Positions 17,656-27,050 of a stretch of 64,000 nt of DNA are shown one piece after another. A model generated the notes under the pieces. The model searched no databases. It saw only the letters and a program-made list of their open reading frames with translations, and had not been told where the DNA came from. The position numbers and the translations under genes were made by a program. Source of the DNA: an uncultured Acidilobus sp. JCHS (GTDB lineage: Archaea; Thermoproteota; Thermoprotei_A; Sulfolobales; Acidilobaceae); contig AYMD01000008.1 of assembly GCA_000495735.1 (NCBI GenBank), positions 124,001 to 188,000 on the forward strand, read 5' to 3'. Position 1 is the first letter of the stretch; each line of letters opens with the position of its first letter.

Positions 17656-19113
17656 GTGAAGAGAGTGCCAGGGCCTCAGCGAAAGAGGTGGCAGGAGAGC
17701 TTCTCAGAGTGGTTCGACTGGGTGCTCGAAAGGGCTGAGGTCTACGACTACGGCAGGTACCCAGTTAAAGGTATGGGAGTCTGGATGCCGTATGGCTTCC
17801 AGATAAGGAAGAGGGTACTTGAGCTCATTAGAAACCTCCTGGACTCAAGGGGGCACGAGGAGGTCCTCTTCCCCCTCCTGATACCTGACTGGATGCTGGC
17901 CAAGGAAAGCGAGCACATAAGGGGCTTTGAGGACGAGGTCTACTGGGTAACGCATGGCGGCCTGGAGCCCCTTGACGTTAAGCTGGCCCTTAGGCCCACT
18001 AGCGAGACCCCTATCACATACTACGAGTCCCTTTGGATACAGAGCTACAAGCAGCTTCCAAGGAGGTTCTATCAGATAGTGAGCGTCTTCAGGTATGAGA
18101 CTAAGGCCACAAGGCCCATGATAAGGCTGAGGGAGGTCACGAGCTTTAAGGAGGCCCACACGGTTCACGAGACCTTTGAGGACGCTGAGAGGCAGGTCCT
18201 CGACGCCATTGACATATACAAGAAGTTCTTCGACTCGCTCTACATACCTTACCTCGTATCTAAGAGGCCTGACTGGGATAAGTTCGCGGGGGCCCTCTAC
18301 ACAATAGCCTTTGACACAATAATGCCAGACGGCAGAACCCTTCAGATAGGGACTGTCCACAACCTTGGCCAGAACTTCACTAAGGCCTTTGGGTTCAGAA
18401 TACAGAGAAGTAATGAGACCTTTGACTACCCGTGGCAAACAAGTTACGGCGTGAGCGACAGGGCCGTTGCGACCATCATAGCGACGCACGGTGACGACCT
18501 TGGCCTGGTGCTGCCGTCCACCGTCGCTCCTTACCAGGTGGTTATAGTTCCTATACCACCTTCCGATAAAGACAAACTTGATACAGTCCTAGACTACGCA
18601 AGGCAGGTCCTTGAAGTGACTAAAGGGGCAGGCCTACGCGCACTGCTTGATGACAGAGGTGACCTGACGCCGGGCGAGAAGTACTACCTATGGGATGCCA
18701 AGGGTGTGCCAATAAGGATTGAGGTTGGCCTAAGGGAGGCGAGCTCTAAGACTGTCACGTTAGTCAGGAGGGTAGACCTCTCCAAGCGCGTCGTTAAGCT
18801 TGAGGACCTAGTTAACGAGCTTCAGAAGACGCTGCGCGACCTTGATAACACCTTATACGAAAGGGCCTGGAGGTTCCTAAGGGAAAGGGTGCTAAGAGCC
18901 AACTCTGTGGAGGAGGCGAAAAGGGCCCTGGACGAACGGGGAGGGGTAGTTGAGCTGCCATGGTGCGGCCTTGAGGATTGCGCTTTGAAGGCTGCTGAGC
19001 AGCTGAACGCCAAGGCGTTAGGTACCCCCTGGCCCTCTGAGCCAGCTGAGGGCAACTGCCCTATCTGTGGGCGTCCCGCGATGACTTACATGAGGTACGC
19101 AAGGCAGTATTGA
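17656..19113 (+). CDS. proS: Prolyl-tRNA synthetase
   Basis: A 485-residue class II synthetase of the archaeal/eukaryal type. Features: N-terminal [13 protein letters not shown] and [19 protein letters not shown], motif 2 region [24 protein letters not shown], motif 3 [19 protein letters not shown], an HGxD-type anticodon domain with [13 protein letters not shown] and a C-terminal zinc-binding region (GNCPICG). It charges tRNA-Pro. The GTG start at 17656 fits a TATA box at 17617-17625. Cysteines near the end (CGLEDC and CPIC) fit the four-Cys zinc site of archaeal ProRS. It stands alone. Confidence 0.96.
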   Translation: MKRVPGPQRKRWQESFSEWFDWVLERAEVYDYGRYPVKGMGVWMPYGFQIRKRVLELIRNLLDSRGHEEVLFPLLIPDWMLAKESEHIRGFEDEVYWVTHGGLEPLDVKLALRPTSETPITYYESLWIQSYKQLPRRFYQIVSVFRYETKATRPMIRLREVTSFKEAHTVHETFEDAERQVLDAIDIYKKFFDSLYIPYLVSKRPDWDKFAGALYTIAFDTIMPDGRTLQIGTVHNLGQNFTKAFGFRIQRSNETFDYPWQTSYGVSDRAVATIIATHGDDLGLVLPSTVAPYQVVIVPIPPSDKDKLDTVLDYARQVLEVTKGAGLRALLDDRGDLTPGEKYYLWDAKGVPIRIEVGLREASSKTVTLVRRVDLSKRVVKLEDLVNELQKTLRDLDNTLYERAWRFLRERVLRANSVEEAKRALDERGGVVELPWCGLEDCALKAAEQLNAKALGTPWPSEPAEGNCPICGRPAMTYMRYARQY

Positions 19114-19120
19114 AAATTAT

Positions 19121-19185
19121 GAGCTCAGAGGGCTCCTTATCGTCATTGCCTAGGGCTCGGAGTCCACCACACACTTCATCGCGCC
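19121..19185 (-). ncRNA. Candidate C/D box sRNA between proS and pcm
   Basis: On the minus strand the order is: C box GCGATGA (19182-19176), 15-nt guide, D' CCGA (19160-19157), 10-nt spacer, C' ATGACGA (19146-19140), 11-nt guide TAAGGAGCCCT, D box CTGA (19128-19125). Each of C, D' and C' has one mismatch to consensus. A TATA-like TTTTTAG (plus 19206-19213) sits about 26 bases upstream of the C box, so the transcript would start right at it. The long spacer is atypical. The region is the only non-coding space between two convergent genes. Confidence 0.35.
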
Positions 19186-19215
19186 TAGCTAAACTGTAGA
19201 CGATCCTAAAAACGT

Positions 19216-19893
19216 TTACGAGCCCTCTGGCCAGCCCTCAGCCCCTACCAGGGGCACGAATAGGACCTCTAAGTCGTAAAATTCCTCGTAAGAGTCCGGT
19301 CCCTTCTTCTCAAAGACAGTCAACACCTGACCAGACCTTCCCCCTATCGGTATCACCATCCTGCCGTTGACTGAGAGCTGAGAGAGGAGGCTATGAGGTG
19401 GCCTGGGCGCGGCAGCGGTCACCACTACTCTGTCGTAAGGGGCTGCCTCGGGGTAGCCAAGGCTGCCATCGCCTACTATTACCGTGACCCTGTCCCCAAG
19501 CCCTATGGACTCTATAGCGCCCTTAGCCCTGGCCGCCAGCTCCGGTATCCTCTCGATAGTCCACACGTGACCCTTCTCGCCCACTAGCCACGCAAGTATT
19601 GAGGCCTGGTAGCCCGAGCCCGTCCCCACCTCGAGCACCTTCTGGCCCTTCCTGACCTGCAGCAGCTCCGTCATGCGGGCTACAACGCTTGGCGCGCTAA
19701 TGGTCTGCCCGAAGCCTATGGGAAGGGGCCTGTCCTCATATGCGTAGGGCCTCTGGTCCTCTGGCACGAAGACCTCCCTTGGGATAGCCAACATGGCCTC
19801 CTCTACCTCCTTGCTGACTATGTAGCCGAGCACCTTCAGCTCCTCCACCATCAGCCTCCTAGCGCGCTCGTAGACGCCCTCTTGACCGTCCAC
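19216..19893 (-). CDS. pcm: Protein-L-isoaspartate O-methyltransferase
   Basis: A 225-residue Pcm: N-terminal VSKEVEEAMLAIPREVFVPE, the diagnostic GQTISAPSVVARMTELL, and SAM motif I VLEVGTGSGYQASILAWL. It methylates isoaspartyl residues to start repair of damaged proteins, useful at high temperature. It starts with ATG at 19893. The upstream spacer is shared with the divergent DUF371 gene at 19955. The length and motifs are normal. Confidence 0.95.
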   Translation of the reverse strand: MDGQEGVYERARRLMVEELKVLGYIVSKEVEEAMLAIPREVFVPEDQRPYAYEDRPLPIGFGQTISAPSVVARMTELLQVRKGQKVLEVGTGSGYQASILAWLVGEKGHVWTIERIPELAARAKGAIESIGLGDRVTVIVGDGSLGYPEAAPYDRVVVTAAAPRPPHSLLSQLSVNGRMVIPIGGRSGQVLTVFEKKGPDSYEEFYDLEVLFVPLVGAEGWPEGS

Positions 19894-19954
19894 TAAGGCC
19901 TCTCCAAAATTAGCTCTAGCTGGCCTAAAGCTAATAGGTGCTCAGCGAGAGCGG

Positions 19955-20470
19955 GTGACGCGCTTGGAGATCGAAGGCCTGTGGTTCCACTTCAGGGCCC
20001 AGGGCCATGAGAACGTAACTGCAAGGCATCCAACTACTATAGAGATAACCAAGGAGGGCTTCCTCACTAAGCGCGGGGACTGCATAATAGGGGTTTCGTC
20101 GGAGGCCGGCGCCCTAGACCTCCCCAGCTGGCTTAAGGAGAGAATAAGGGCGGGCTGGGTCGTCATAGTGGTCCTCTGCGCCTCTGATATCTGTGACTCA
20201 GCGGTAGGGGTCGGTGACCCAGGCCTTGAGCTAAGCGGGTCCACCAAGATCATATTAAGGAAAAGCACTTATGTAGAGCCTTCGACAGTAATGCTCAGGG
20301 CCAACAAGGCCGCAAGGGACTTGAGAAGAGACCTTGTAAAGGCGCTCTCCGAGGGCTCGGGGCTGGACGTTTATATGACTGCGGTCCCGCCCCCTTCCTA
20401 CCTTAAACGGCTAAGTGTTGGTTCAGAATCGCTTTTAACCTCAAGAGGTTCTAACGCTCCTATGGCTTAA
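19955..20470 (+). CDS. DUF371 domain protein
   Basis: A 171-residue protein with the conserved DUF371 block: FRAQGHENVTARHPTTIEIT followed by KEGFLTKRGDCIIGV near residues 33-47. DUF371 is a small, mostly archaeal family without an established function. The C-terminal part contains a polar region and ends 13 bases before the aEF-2 gene. GTG at 19955 is the start. The pairing with fusA hints at a translation-related role, but this is only context. Confidence 0.85.
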   Translation: MTRLEIEGLWFHFRAQGHENVTARHPTTIEITKEGFLTKRGDCIIGVSSEAGALDLPSWLKERIRAGWVVIVVLCASDICDSAVGVGDPGLELSGSTKIILRKSTYVEPSTVMLRANKAARDLRRDLVKALSEGSGLDVYMTAVPPPSYLKRLSVGSESLLTSRGSNAPMA

Positions 20471-20482
20471 GGTGTAGCCGCT

Positions 20483-22696
20483 GTGGGCGTAAGAGTAAAG
20501 ATGGTCTCTGAAATAGAGAAGATCATGGGCAACATCGAGCAAGTGAGGAACATAGGCGTAATAGCGCACGTCGACCACGGCAAGACGACAACTAGCGACG
20601 CCCTGCTCGCCAGGGCTGGCATAATCTCGGAGAGGGTTGCCGGCGAGGCGCTGGCGCTCGATTACCTTAAGGTAGAGAAGGAGAGGCAGATGACGGTCAA
20701 GGCGGCTAACGCAAGCCTCTACCACGAGTACAACGGCAAAGGTTACATAATAAACCTCATCGATACGCCAGGCCACATAGACTTCACCGGGATGGTCACC
20801 AGGAGCCTCAGGGTGCTAGACGGCGCAATAGTAGTGGTTGACGCCGCTGAGGGCGTTATGACGCAGACAGAGACCGTCCTCAGGCAGGCCCTTGAGGAGA
20901 GGGTCAGACCCGTACTATTTATCAACAAGATAGACAGGCTGGTCAAGGAGCTCAGGCTCACGCCTGCGCAGATGCAGGACAGGCTCGTTGAAATAATAAA
21001 GGACGTGAACAACCTGATAGACATGTACGCCGAGCCTGAGTTCAAGGACAAGTGGAAGCTAAACCCTGCCGCGGGCAACGTGGCCTTCGGCAGCGCTAAG
21101 GACCAGTGGGGCATTACAGTCCCATTGGCGTCCAAGAAGGGCGTGAACTTTCAGCACATAATAGAGGCCTACTCCTCTGACGACAAGGAGAAGGTGGCAG
21201 CCCTCAGCAAGAAGGTCCCACTCCATGAGACTCTCCTGGACATGGTAGTTAGGTTCGTCCCTAACCCCAAGGAGGCCCAGAAGTACAGGATCCCCAAGAT
21301 ATGGAAGGGGGGCATTGATAGCGACATCGGCAAGGCCATGATGGAGGCAGACCCCAACGGTCCTCTCGTGTTCTACGTCAATGCAATAAGGGTTGAGAAG
21401 GCGGGCCTCGTGGCGACCGGGAGGGTCTTCTCAGGGACCCTTGAGCCCGGCCGCGAGGTCTACATACTCTCGCAGAACTCTACGGGCAGGATCCTCCAGG
21501 TAAGCCTTTACATGGGTCCCTTCCGTGAGCTGACTAACAGGGTTACAGCGGGCAACATAGCCGCGATCATGGGCATTGAGAACCTGAGGGCGGGCGAGAC
21601 GCTCGTGGACGTAGCGTATAAGACTCAGGCAGCGCCCTTTGAGCAGCTTCACTACATAGCCGAGCCTGTCGTTACTGTAGCCATAGAGCCGACGAAGGTT
21701 CAGGACCTGCCTAAGCTCGTTGACGCGCTGAGGAAAATAACTATAGAGGACCCCAACCTGGTCACCAAGATCAATGAGGAGACAGGAGAGTACCTGCTCT
21801 CGGGCATGGGCCAGCTACACCTTGAGATAGCTTTATGGATCCTCAAGGAGTTCTACGGCCTTGAGGTCAAGGCCAGCCCGCCCATCATAGTTTACAGGGA
21901 GTCTGTTAGGGAGCAGAGCAAGACGTTCGAGGGCAAGAGCCCGAACAAGCACAATAGGTTCTACATAAGCGTTGAGCCCCTCAACGAGGAGACGATAGAG
22001 CTAATACATAAGGGCGTGGTCAGGGAGGACCAGGACCCGAGGGACAGGGCGAAGATCCTCAGGGACCAGGCCAGCTGGGACTATGATGAGGCGCGCAGGA
22101 TATGGGCCATCGATGAGAACATAAATGTCTTCGTCGACATGACCTCAGGCGTCCAGTACCTGAAGGACGTGAAGGACACCATAATAGGGGGCTTCAGGGT
22201 GGCTGTTAAGGAGGGTCCACTGGCTGCTGAGCCCGTTAGGGGCCTAAAGGTCGTGTTGCATGACGCTATAGTCCACGAGGACCCTGTCCACAGGGGGCCA
22301 GGCCAGCTCTACCCCGCGATAAGGAACGCCATCTGGGCTGGGATCCTCACGTCCAGGCCCACACTGCTCGAGCCCATACAGAAGCTTGACATAAGGGTCC
22401 CCATGGAGTTCCTAAGCGCTGTCACAACAATAATAGTAAAGAAGAGGGGCAAGATCATTAACGTCGAGAGCACGGGCATGGGCACTAGGGTGATGGCTGA
22501 GATACCCATCGCTGAGAGCTTCGACCTGGCCGCTGAGCTCAGGGGCTCCACCGCCGGTAAGGCCATCTGGGGCACGGAGTTCAGCAGGTGGGCTCCCGTG
22601 CCTGACTCAATGCTAGAGGACCTCATAAAGAAGATAAGGGAGAGGAAGGGCCTGCCTCCGAAGCCGCCGTCGGTCGATGATCTCCTGGGTCCCTAA
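20483..22696 (+). CDS. fusA: Translation elongation factor aEF-2
   Basis: A 737-residue ribosomal translocase GTPase. G1 [10 protein letters not shown] (near residue 29), switch [10 protein letters not shown], and NKIDRL are present, followed by domains II-V. The diphthamide loop reads [14 protein letters not shown], with the modified His in VHRGPGQ; the modifying enzyme Dph6 is at 671-1402. The start is GTG at 20483, which places 21 residues before [13 protein letters not shown], as in other crenarchaeal EF-2. A TATA-like TTTTAACC lies near 20434. The 3' end abuts the convergent JAMM gene by two bases. Confidence 0.97.
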   Translation: MGVRVKMVSEIEKIMGNIEQVRNIGVIAHVDHGKTTTSDALLARAGIISERVAGEALALDYLKVEKERQMTVKAANASLYHEYNGKGYIINLIDTPGHIDFTGMVTRSLRVLDGAIVVVDAAEGVMTQTETVLRQALEERVRPVLFINKIDRLVKELRLTPAQMQDRLVEIIKDVNNLIDMYAEPEFKDKWKLNPAAGNVAFGSAKDQWGITVPLASKKGVNFQHIIEAYSSDDKEKVAALSKKVPLHETLLDMVVRFVPNPKEAQKYRIPKIWKGGIDSDIGKAMMEADPNGPLVFYVNAIRVEKAGLVATGRVFSGTLEPGREVYILSQNSTGRILQVSLYMGPFRELTNRVTAGNIAAIMGIENLRAGETLVDVAYKTQAAPFEQLHYIAEPVVTVAIEPTKVQDLPKLVDALRKITIEDPNLVTKINEETGEYLLSGMGQLHLEIALWILKEFYGLEVKASPPIIVYRESVREQSKTFEGKSPNKHNRFYISVEPLNEETIELIHKGVVREDQDPRDRAKILRDQASWDYDEARRIWAIDENINVFVDMTSGVQYLKDVKDTIIGGFRVAVKEGPLAAEPVRGLKVVLHDAIVHEDPVHRGPGQLYPAIRNAIWAGILTSRPTLLEPIQKLDIRVPMEFLSAVTTIIVKKRGKIINVESTGMGTRVMAEIPIAESFDLAAELRGSTAGKAIWGTEFSRWAPVPDSMLEDLIKKIRERKGLPPKPPSVDDLLGP

Positions 22697-22698
22697 CC

Positions 22699-23391
22699 TC
22701 ATAGCCATACAGCCTCTATCCTCAAGGTCCTGTAGCTGGCAGCCTTGCCTGACTTAAAGGACAGGTACTCGTCCTCATTAACCACCCCTACCCTATAGAC
22801 AAGTGCAGCGCAACTCTTCGTGACGGAGCCGCTGGCGAGACCACCCTCAGTGAGGAGGTCGAGGGCGCTCTCTATATCCTTGCCTGAAAGGCCGCAAGCG
22901 CCCTCAGGGTGCGTGTGAAATATCATGGAGGCCTTCACCCTAGGTATAGATACTCTGTACCTCTCGCCCTCGAGCACCAGGAGATCGCCTGTGTTAGCAT
23001 ATATGAACATGAACTCTACGCCTGTCTCAGTGGTCTCCTGCGCATACCTGGCCAGCAGGTGACGATCTAGGCGTAAGACAGACCTGGGGGCCGCCAAGTA
23101 AAGGCTTTCAACACCTACATGGTTGGAGGATAGCTGACCTGAGACCAGCCTCAGGCTTTTCCCGGCTATACTGAGCTCCTCGGAAGCCCTGCTGCCAGGT
23201 ATTACAAGCTCTATTGAGGGCCTCCTCTCAAGCTCCCTCAGGGCATCAGAGGGGCTCAGGAGATAGGCTGGCACCTTTGAGCCCCACAGCTGGCCCTCCT
23301 CCTCAACGTTGTCCTCAATAAAGCTGAGTACAGCGCTCACCAAGGAAGCGTAAAGGGATCCTGCGGTTCTGGTCTCGCTCTGCCTCTTCAC
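22699..23391 (-). CDS. JAMM/MPN-domain metalloprotease (Mov34/PAD-1-like)
   Basis: A 230-residue protein with a JAMM motif, FHTHPEGACGLSGKDIESA: His 159, His 161 and Asp 172 spaced as H-x-H-x10-D. A Glu in VEFMFIY (about 126) is a plausible upstream catalytic Glu. JAMM enzymes are Zn isopeptidases that remove ubiquitin-like modifiers (SAMP proteins in archaea) or cleave other isopeptides. The N-terminal half has no recognised domain. No ubiquitin-like gene is beside it; neighbours are aEF-2 and a prenyl diphosphate synthase. GTG at 23391 is the start, 32 bases from a symmetric TATA element. Confidence 0.85.
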   Translation of the reverse strand: MKRQSETRTAGSLYASLVSAVLSFIEDNVEEEGQLWGSKVPAYLLSPSDALRELERRPSIELVIPGSRASEELSIAGKSLRLVSGQLSSNHVGVESLYLAAPRSVLRLDRHLLARYAQETTETGVEFMFIYANTGDLLVLEGERYRVSIPRVKASMIFHTHPEGACGLSGKDIESALDLLTEGGLASGSVTKSCAALVYRVGVVNEDEYLSFKSGKAASYRTLRIEAVWL

Positions 23392-23417
23392 GCGTGGCCT
23401 AGTGATGTTAGTAAGCT

Positions 23418-23429
23418 AGTTATATAACT
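23418..23429. promoter_or_regulatory. Perfectly palindromic TATA element between JAMM and prenyl synthase genes
   Basis: AGTTATATAACT is a perfect 12-base palindrome midway between the divergent genes. It lies 32 bases from the leftward GTG (23391) and about 47 from the rightward ATG (23471). Its symmetry could let it bind TBP in either direction and direct both transcripts. Confidence 0.6.
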
Positions 23430-23470
23430 TGAATGCGCCCCAGGTCATCTGAGAGGCTAGGCTGAACCTG

Positions 23471-24370
23471 ATGGAGTCTGTCGATAAAGCTTTGCTGAGA
23501 AAGCTTGAGGAGGCAAGGGCCCTGATAGAGTCCAGGCTTGGCGAGCTCTCCGCCAGCCTGAGCAACTTAGGGCTCTCAGACGTAGTCTCCTATATCAACA
23601 GCGGCGGCAAGAGGCTCAGGGGGTTCCTGACGCTCCTAACGTGCGAGACCTTGGGCTGCAAAGCCAATGACGCTATTGACATAGCCATCGCCATCGAGCT
23701 CGTGCACGCTGCCAGCCTGACCCTTGACGACATAATAGACCAGGACAGGGAGCGGAGGGGGATGCCAGCCGCCTGGGTTCTCTACGGGGTTGGCAAGACG
23801 GCCATGGTCTCGCTGTTCCTGGTCCCGCTGGCTCTTAAGATCATTGAGAGGTTTGGCCGCGCTGCGCTAAGCTACAGCGTATCGGCCTGGGAGGAAATAG
23901 TGAGAGGTGAGCTCCTTGACGCCTATGCCTCAGTCAAGGGGCCCCTCGTCAGCTATGTAGACCTTGCGAGGCTGAAGACAGGCCCTTTGTTCGCCCTAGC
24001 GGTAGCCCTTCCCTTCATTGCAGCGTCAAGGGCTGACATGGCAGAGGAGGCCTATAATCTCGGCGACCTCATAGGCCTCACTTACCAGATAGCCGACGAT
24101 ATCGTTGATTACATTTCCTACCTAAGGGGTCTGAGGCCGAAGCTTGACACTAGCGAGAGGCTACTCAGGGAATGGGCCATGAATGAGCTAGGCGCGAACA
24201 GCGACGACGAGGTAGTGTCTAAGGCCCTTGACTACCTGAGGGAGAAGGTTACCGATGTCTCTAAGAAGGCTGACGAGCTATTCACCAGCTATGGCCAGAG
24301 GGAGCTCATGAAGGAGGTGCCTAGGTTCTTAGCCAACATGATGCTGGCCCAACAAGGGCTATCCCTGTGA
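23471..24370 (+). CDS. Geranylgeranyl/polyprenyl diphosphate synthase
   Basis: A trans-prenyltransferase of 299 residues with the first aspartate-rich motif LTLDDIIDQD (near residue 86) and the second, QIADDIVDY (near 213). NSGGKRLRGFLTLL contains the GGKRxR substrate motif. It probably makes C20 geranylgeranyl diphosphate for archaeal lipids or longer chains. The residues that set chain length are not clear from inspection. The stop overlaps the XPF gene (convergent) by 12 bases. Confidence 0.92.
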   Translation: MESVDKALLRKLEEARALIESRLGELSASLSNLGLSDVVSYINSGGKRLRGFLTLLTCETLGCKANDAIDIAIAIELVHAASLTLDDIIDQDRERRGMPAAWVLYGVGKTAMVSLFLVPLALKIIERFGRAALSYSVSAWEEIVRGELLDAYASVKGPLVSYVDLARLKTGPLFALAVALPFIAASRADMAEEAYNLGDLIGLTYQIADDIVDYISYLRGLRPKLDTSERLLREWAMNELGANSDDEVVSKALDYLREKVTDVSKKADELFTSYGQRELMKEVPRFLANMMLAQQGLSL

Positions 24371-25081
24371 GCCCTCGTCAGCCTTGTAGAACTTCTCAAG
24401 CGTTGGCTTGCTCTCGTCACGCCTAGTGTATGGCGCCTTTATGAGCTCCTTTATCTTGGCCGCCTTGGCCTCGCCTAGGCCCTCAACGCTTGCCAGCTCT
24501 GCTACGCTAGCATTAAAGAATGCCTCCAGGCTTCCGAACCTCTGGAGGAGTCTCTCAGCCGTCTTGGCGCCAACGCCTGGGAAGGCCTGAAGTATATAGA
24601 GTTGCCACTCCCTTATGGACCCCAACCGAGGCTTCTTGTTTATCACAACAGGGCCGCCGCGTGAGGTGGAGGGTCTCGTGGCTAAGGCCGCTATCAGTTC
24701 GGCGCTGTCCTTCCTTGAGGGGCTCCAGAGAAGCTTGACACCGTAGTCGCTGACGAGGGTTACGAGCGCCCCTATCACTTGCTTACGTCTTGAGGGCCAG
24801 GCCTTTAGCTCCTTAAAGAGGTCGCCTTCTATCAGGTAGTAAACCTCTTCGTAGTCCCTTGTAAGCCTTGACGCCTGGTCGAAAAGCCTGCCGTCAAAGA
24901 GCGATGATATGAAGTCAGAGGCGGACTTCCTCTCTATGACTGTGTCTTCAGGTATAACGTAATCCCCCTCTGACAGCTGCTTCCTGACAACAAGAATGCC
25001 GAGTTGCTCGAGAAGCGACGGCAGTCCTGACGCCTCCTCCCTAACGTCAGCATACACCCTGGCCTTCCTCTCACCGCTCAT
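24359..25081 (-). CDS. xpf: Short-form XPF/Mus81 family endonuclease
   Basis: A 240-residue nuclease of the crenarchaeal short XPF type without a helicase domain. The ERCC4 nuclease domain has GDYVIPEDTVIERKSASDF (GDx(n)ERKxxxD) and FDGRLFDQASRL. A C-terminal helix-hairpin-helix has FPGVGAKTAERLL and VEGLGEAKAAKI. The last residues KPTLEKFY resemble a PCNA-interacting peptide, fitting the PCNA-stimulated activity of this group. ATG at 25081 is preferred, with GAGG 5 bases upstream; an ATG at 25105 would extend it by 8 residues. It overlaps the DHH gene by 11 bases. Confidence 0.92.
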   Translation of the reverse strand: MSGERKARVYADVREEASGLPSLLEQLGILVVRKQLSEGDYVIPEDTVIERKSASDFISSLFDGRLFDQASRLTRDYEEVYYLIEGDLFKELKAWPSRRKQVIGALVTLVSDYGVKLLWSPSRKDSAELIAALATRPSTSRGGPVVINKKPRLGSIREWQLYILQAFPGVGAKTAERLLQRFGSLEAFFNASVAELASVEGLGEAKAAKIKELIKAPYTRRDESKPTLEKFYKADEGSQG

Positions 25082-26060
25082 GTCCTCTGCCCCGACAGAG
25101 GTCACTCAGGTACGCCACCACTAAGTCAGCCGCCCTGGCCGCCTCCTTCTCTTCATCTACCTGGGCTGAGAGATTAAGGGCTGCCGCGCCCCTGTGACCG
25201 CCCCCTTCACCACCAAGCCTCTCAGCCAAGTAGGCTGCAATTGACGAGGCGCTGACGCCTCTCTCTAGGGCCTGCCGCGAGACCCTCACGGAGGCCCTGT
25301 TTTCCTTGAAAGCTATAGCGACGTCAGCCCCTAGGCCCACTAATGACCTAGCTACGTCAGCCTCATACGAGCCCACATATGTTGAGACAACTACGAGGTC
25401 CCCGCAGGCCCTCGATACCTTAGCCCTTGAGGCGCCCTTGAGCCTTGCAAGCCTCAGGTCCAGGCTTTCCTGAGCCTTGGGCCTCTTTACGAGAGCTAAA
25501 GCCTCCTCATAGTTAGCGCCAGACCTTAACAGGTAAGCGGCGACCTCAAATGTCCTGGCCGATGCCCTCTCGAAGAGGCCTGTCTCGTCCAGCATCGCGG
25601 CCATGGCCAGGGTGGCCTGCTGGGGCGACAGCTCGAAGTCGGCTGCCCTTATTACGTCAAGTACAAGCTCTACGCAAGTCGGCGCCTCAGGGTCAACGAG
25701 TTTTACGTCCGCCTTCAGCGCTAACGACCCAGCCTCGTGATGGTCTATTAGTATGTATTGCTTGACCCCAAGGCTCCCGCCGAGCTGAGACTCGTTAGAC
25801 GCGTCCACTACGACAGCTATGTCGACTTTCTCTTCATCCTCACATAGCTTAAGGTCAATCCCCAGCAGCTCCAGGGCCTTCCTCGAGTCCCTGCTGGGAC
25901 CCTCTGGGATTAGGACGCAGCAGGAGGTCGCGCCGAGGTGCCTTAGAAGCTCGCATGTTAAAAGCCCTGATGAGACAGCGTCAAGATCAGCATTGCCATG
26001 CGTAACGACCATTAAGGCCTTGCCAGAGACCATCTGCTTTACATGAACTAAGAAGTCCAT
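25071..26060 (-). CDS. DHH/DHHA1-family phosphoesterase
   Basis: A 329-residue protein with an N-terminal DHH domain: THGNADLDAVSSG (about 20-32), VVVDASN, and ILIDHHEAGS (DHH at 106-108). A C-terminal DHHA1 domain ends in GGEGGGHRGAAALNL. The family includes RecJ-like exonucleases, nanoRNases and cyclic di-AMP phosphodiesterases; the arrangement here is the smaller archaeal type. The substrate is unknown. It starts with ATG at 26060 and is translationally coupled to xpf downstream (11-base overlap), which suggests a shared DNA/RNA-repair context. Prefoldin lies just upstream. Confidence 0.88.
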   Translation of the reverse strand: MDFLVHVKQMVSGKALMVVTHGNADLDAVSSGLLTCELLRHLGATSCCVLIPEGPSRDSRKALELLGIDLKLCEDEEKVDIAVVVDASNESQLGGSLGVKQYILIDHHEAGSLALKADVKLVDPEAPTCVELVLDVIRAADFELSPQQATLAMAAMLDETGLFERASARTFEVAAYLLRSGANYEEALALVKRPKAQESLDLRLARLKGASRAKVSRACGDLVVVSTYVGSYEADVARSLVGLGADVAIAFKENRASVRVSRQALERGVSASSIAAYLAERLGGEGGGHRGAAALNLSAQVDEEKEAARAADLVVAYLSDLCRGRGHER

Positions 26061-26100
26061 GACTTGTAAGGCTCCATTAAGGCCGAGCTCCAGGGCCTAT

Positions 26101-26481
26101 TCACGCCCCGCCAGCCTTAGGCTGGACCTGTCCAGCCCCCTTCTGAACGATCGCCTGGAGCTCCGAGGCCAGCCTCTCCAGCTCTCCCTTCACTAGGTCC
26201 TCTTGGTTCTTGAGCGCCTTAATCTTCAGCTCAAGCTCCTCCTTTCTGTCCTGAAGCTCCTTTACCAGCTCAGCTTTGGTGGACCTCACCAGTATAAAGC
26301 CTGTCATCCTATAGACCTCAGCGTCGTCAGAGAGTCCGTTAAGCCTCTCGAGGACCTTCTCCACCTCGCTTAAGGAAGACTCGGCCGCAAGCCTCTGCTG
26401 AACAATCGTGTTATAGGTGTCCCTTAGCTGAAGGTACTTGTTGTACTTTACCTCAGCCTCGGGCGGCACCCTCTCGACCAA
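26101..26481 (-). CDS. pfdB: Prefoldin beta subunit
   Basis: A 126-residue protein made of two long coiled-coil helices joined by a hairpin (RMTGFILVRSTKAELVKEL lies between them), the shape of the archaeal beta prefoldin. It binds nascent or unfolded proteins and hands them to the thermosome. An alanine/glycine-rich tail (QVQPKAGGA) ends the protein. TTG at 26481 is the start. TATA-like TATATTATC lies near 26520 on this strand. Confidence 0.92.
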   Translation of the reverse strand: MVERVPPEAEVKYNKYLQLRDTYNTIVQQRLAAESSLSEVEKVLERLNGLSDDAEVYRMTGFILVRSTKAELVKELQDRKEELELKIKALKNQEDLVKGELERLASELQAIVQKGAGQVQPKAGGA

Positions 26482-26594
26482 GGCCGCACTCCCACCACCT
26501 TAAGTTGGGGCGGGATAATATAGGAATATCCGACTAAAAGACGAAACCAGGCCGCAGGGAGCCTATCCAACCACCCAACAAGGACGGCCAAGAT

Positions 26595-26608
26595 AAAGGA
26601 ATTTATAT
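26595..26608 (+). promoter_or_regulatory. BRE/TATA promoter of the complex I operon
   Basis: AAAGGA followed by ATTTATATC is a strong archaeal BRE-TATA pair. The box centre near 26605 predicts transcription from about 26631, leaving a short leader with GGCGGTG before the TTG at 26646. It is the only good promoter seen upstream of the eleven-gene operon. Confidence 0.6.
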
Positions 26609-26645
26609 CACTGCGCGCTTAAAACGTTTTGGCGGTGCTGAAAAA

Positions 26646-27047
26646 TTGTCAATCGCGTATAGTCCGTTAGTACTGGCAGCGAACTCATTCATAATAGTGC
26701 CAATGATCATCCTGGCCCTCCTCGTCGGGGTCATAGTGTTGCTCAGGGTAGCCCTGAGGGCCAGGACAGACATAGAGAGGCATGAGCCCTACAAGTACCT
26801 GCCCTTCGAGTCCTCTAACCCACCTCGTGGAGTTGGGAAGTCCAGGATTACGTTCCAGTACTTCGGTTACCTCATAATGTTCCTTGCCGTGGAGCCCATG
26901 GTGGTTCTCCTGACGTTCCTCACAGCTGCCTCAAGGAACTACAGCGGTGACCTGCTCCTCCTTTACCTCATACTTGTGGCGGTCCTGGCCCCGCTCCTCG
27001 CCTACGGGGCCTACGTGTCTAAGAGGGCCTCTGAGTGGGGGGTGTAA
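26646..27047 (+). CDS. nuoA: NADH-quinone oxidoreductase-like subunit A
   Basis: A 133-residue membrane protein with three transmembrane helices: IVPMIILALLVGVIVLLRVA, YFGYLIMFLAVEPMVVLLT and LLLLYLILVAVLAPLLAYGA. The loop carries the conserved ERHEPYKYLPFESSNPPRG. Subunit A is near the quinone site. It is the first gene of an ordered operon A-B-C-D-H-I-J-K-M-L-N. The TTG start is preceded by GGTG. nuoB begins 4 bases after the stop. Confidence 0.92.
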   Translation: MSIAYSPLVLAANSFIIVPMIILALLVGVIVLLRVALRARTDIERHEPYKYLPFESSNPPRGVGKSRITFQYFGYLIMFLAVEPMVVLLTFLTAASRNYSGDLLLLYLILVAVLAPLLAYGAYVSKRASEWGV

Positions 27048-27050
27048 GCC

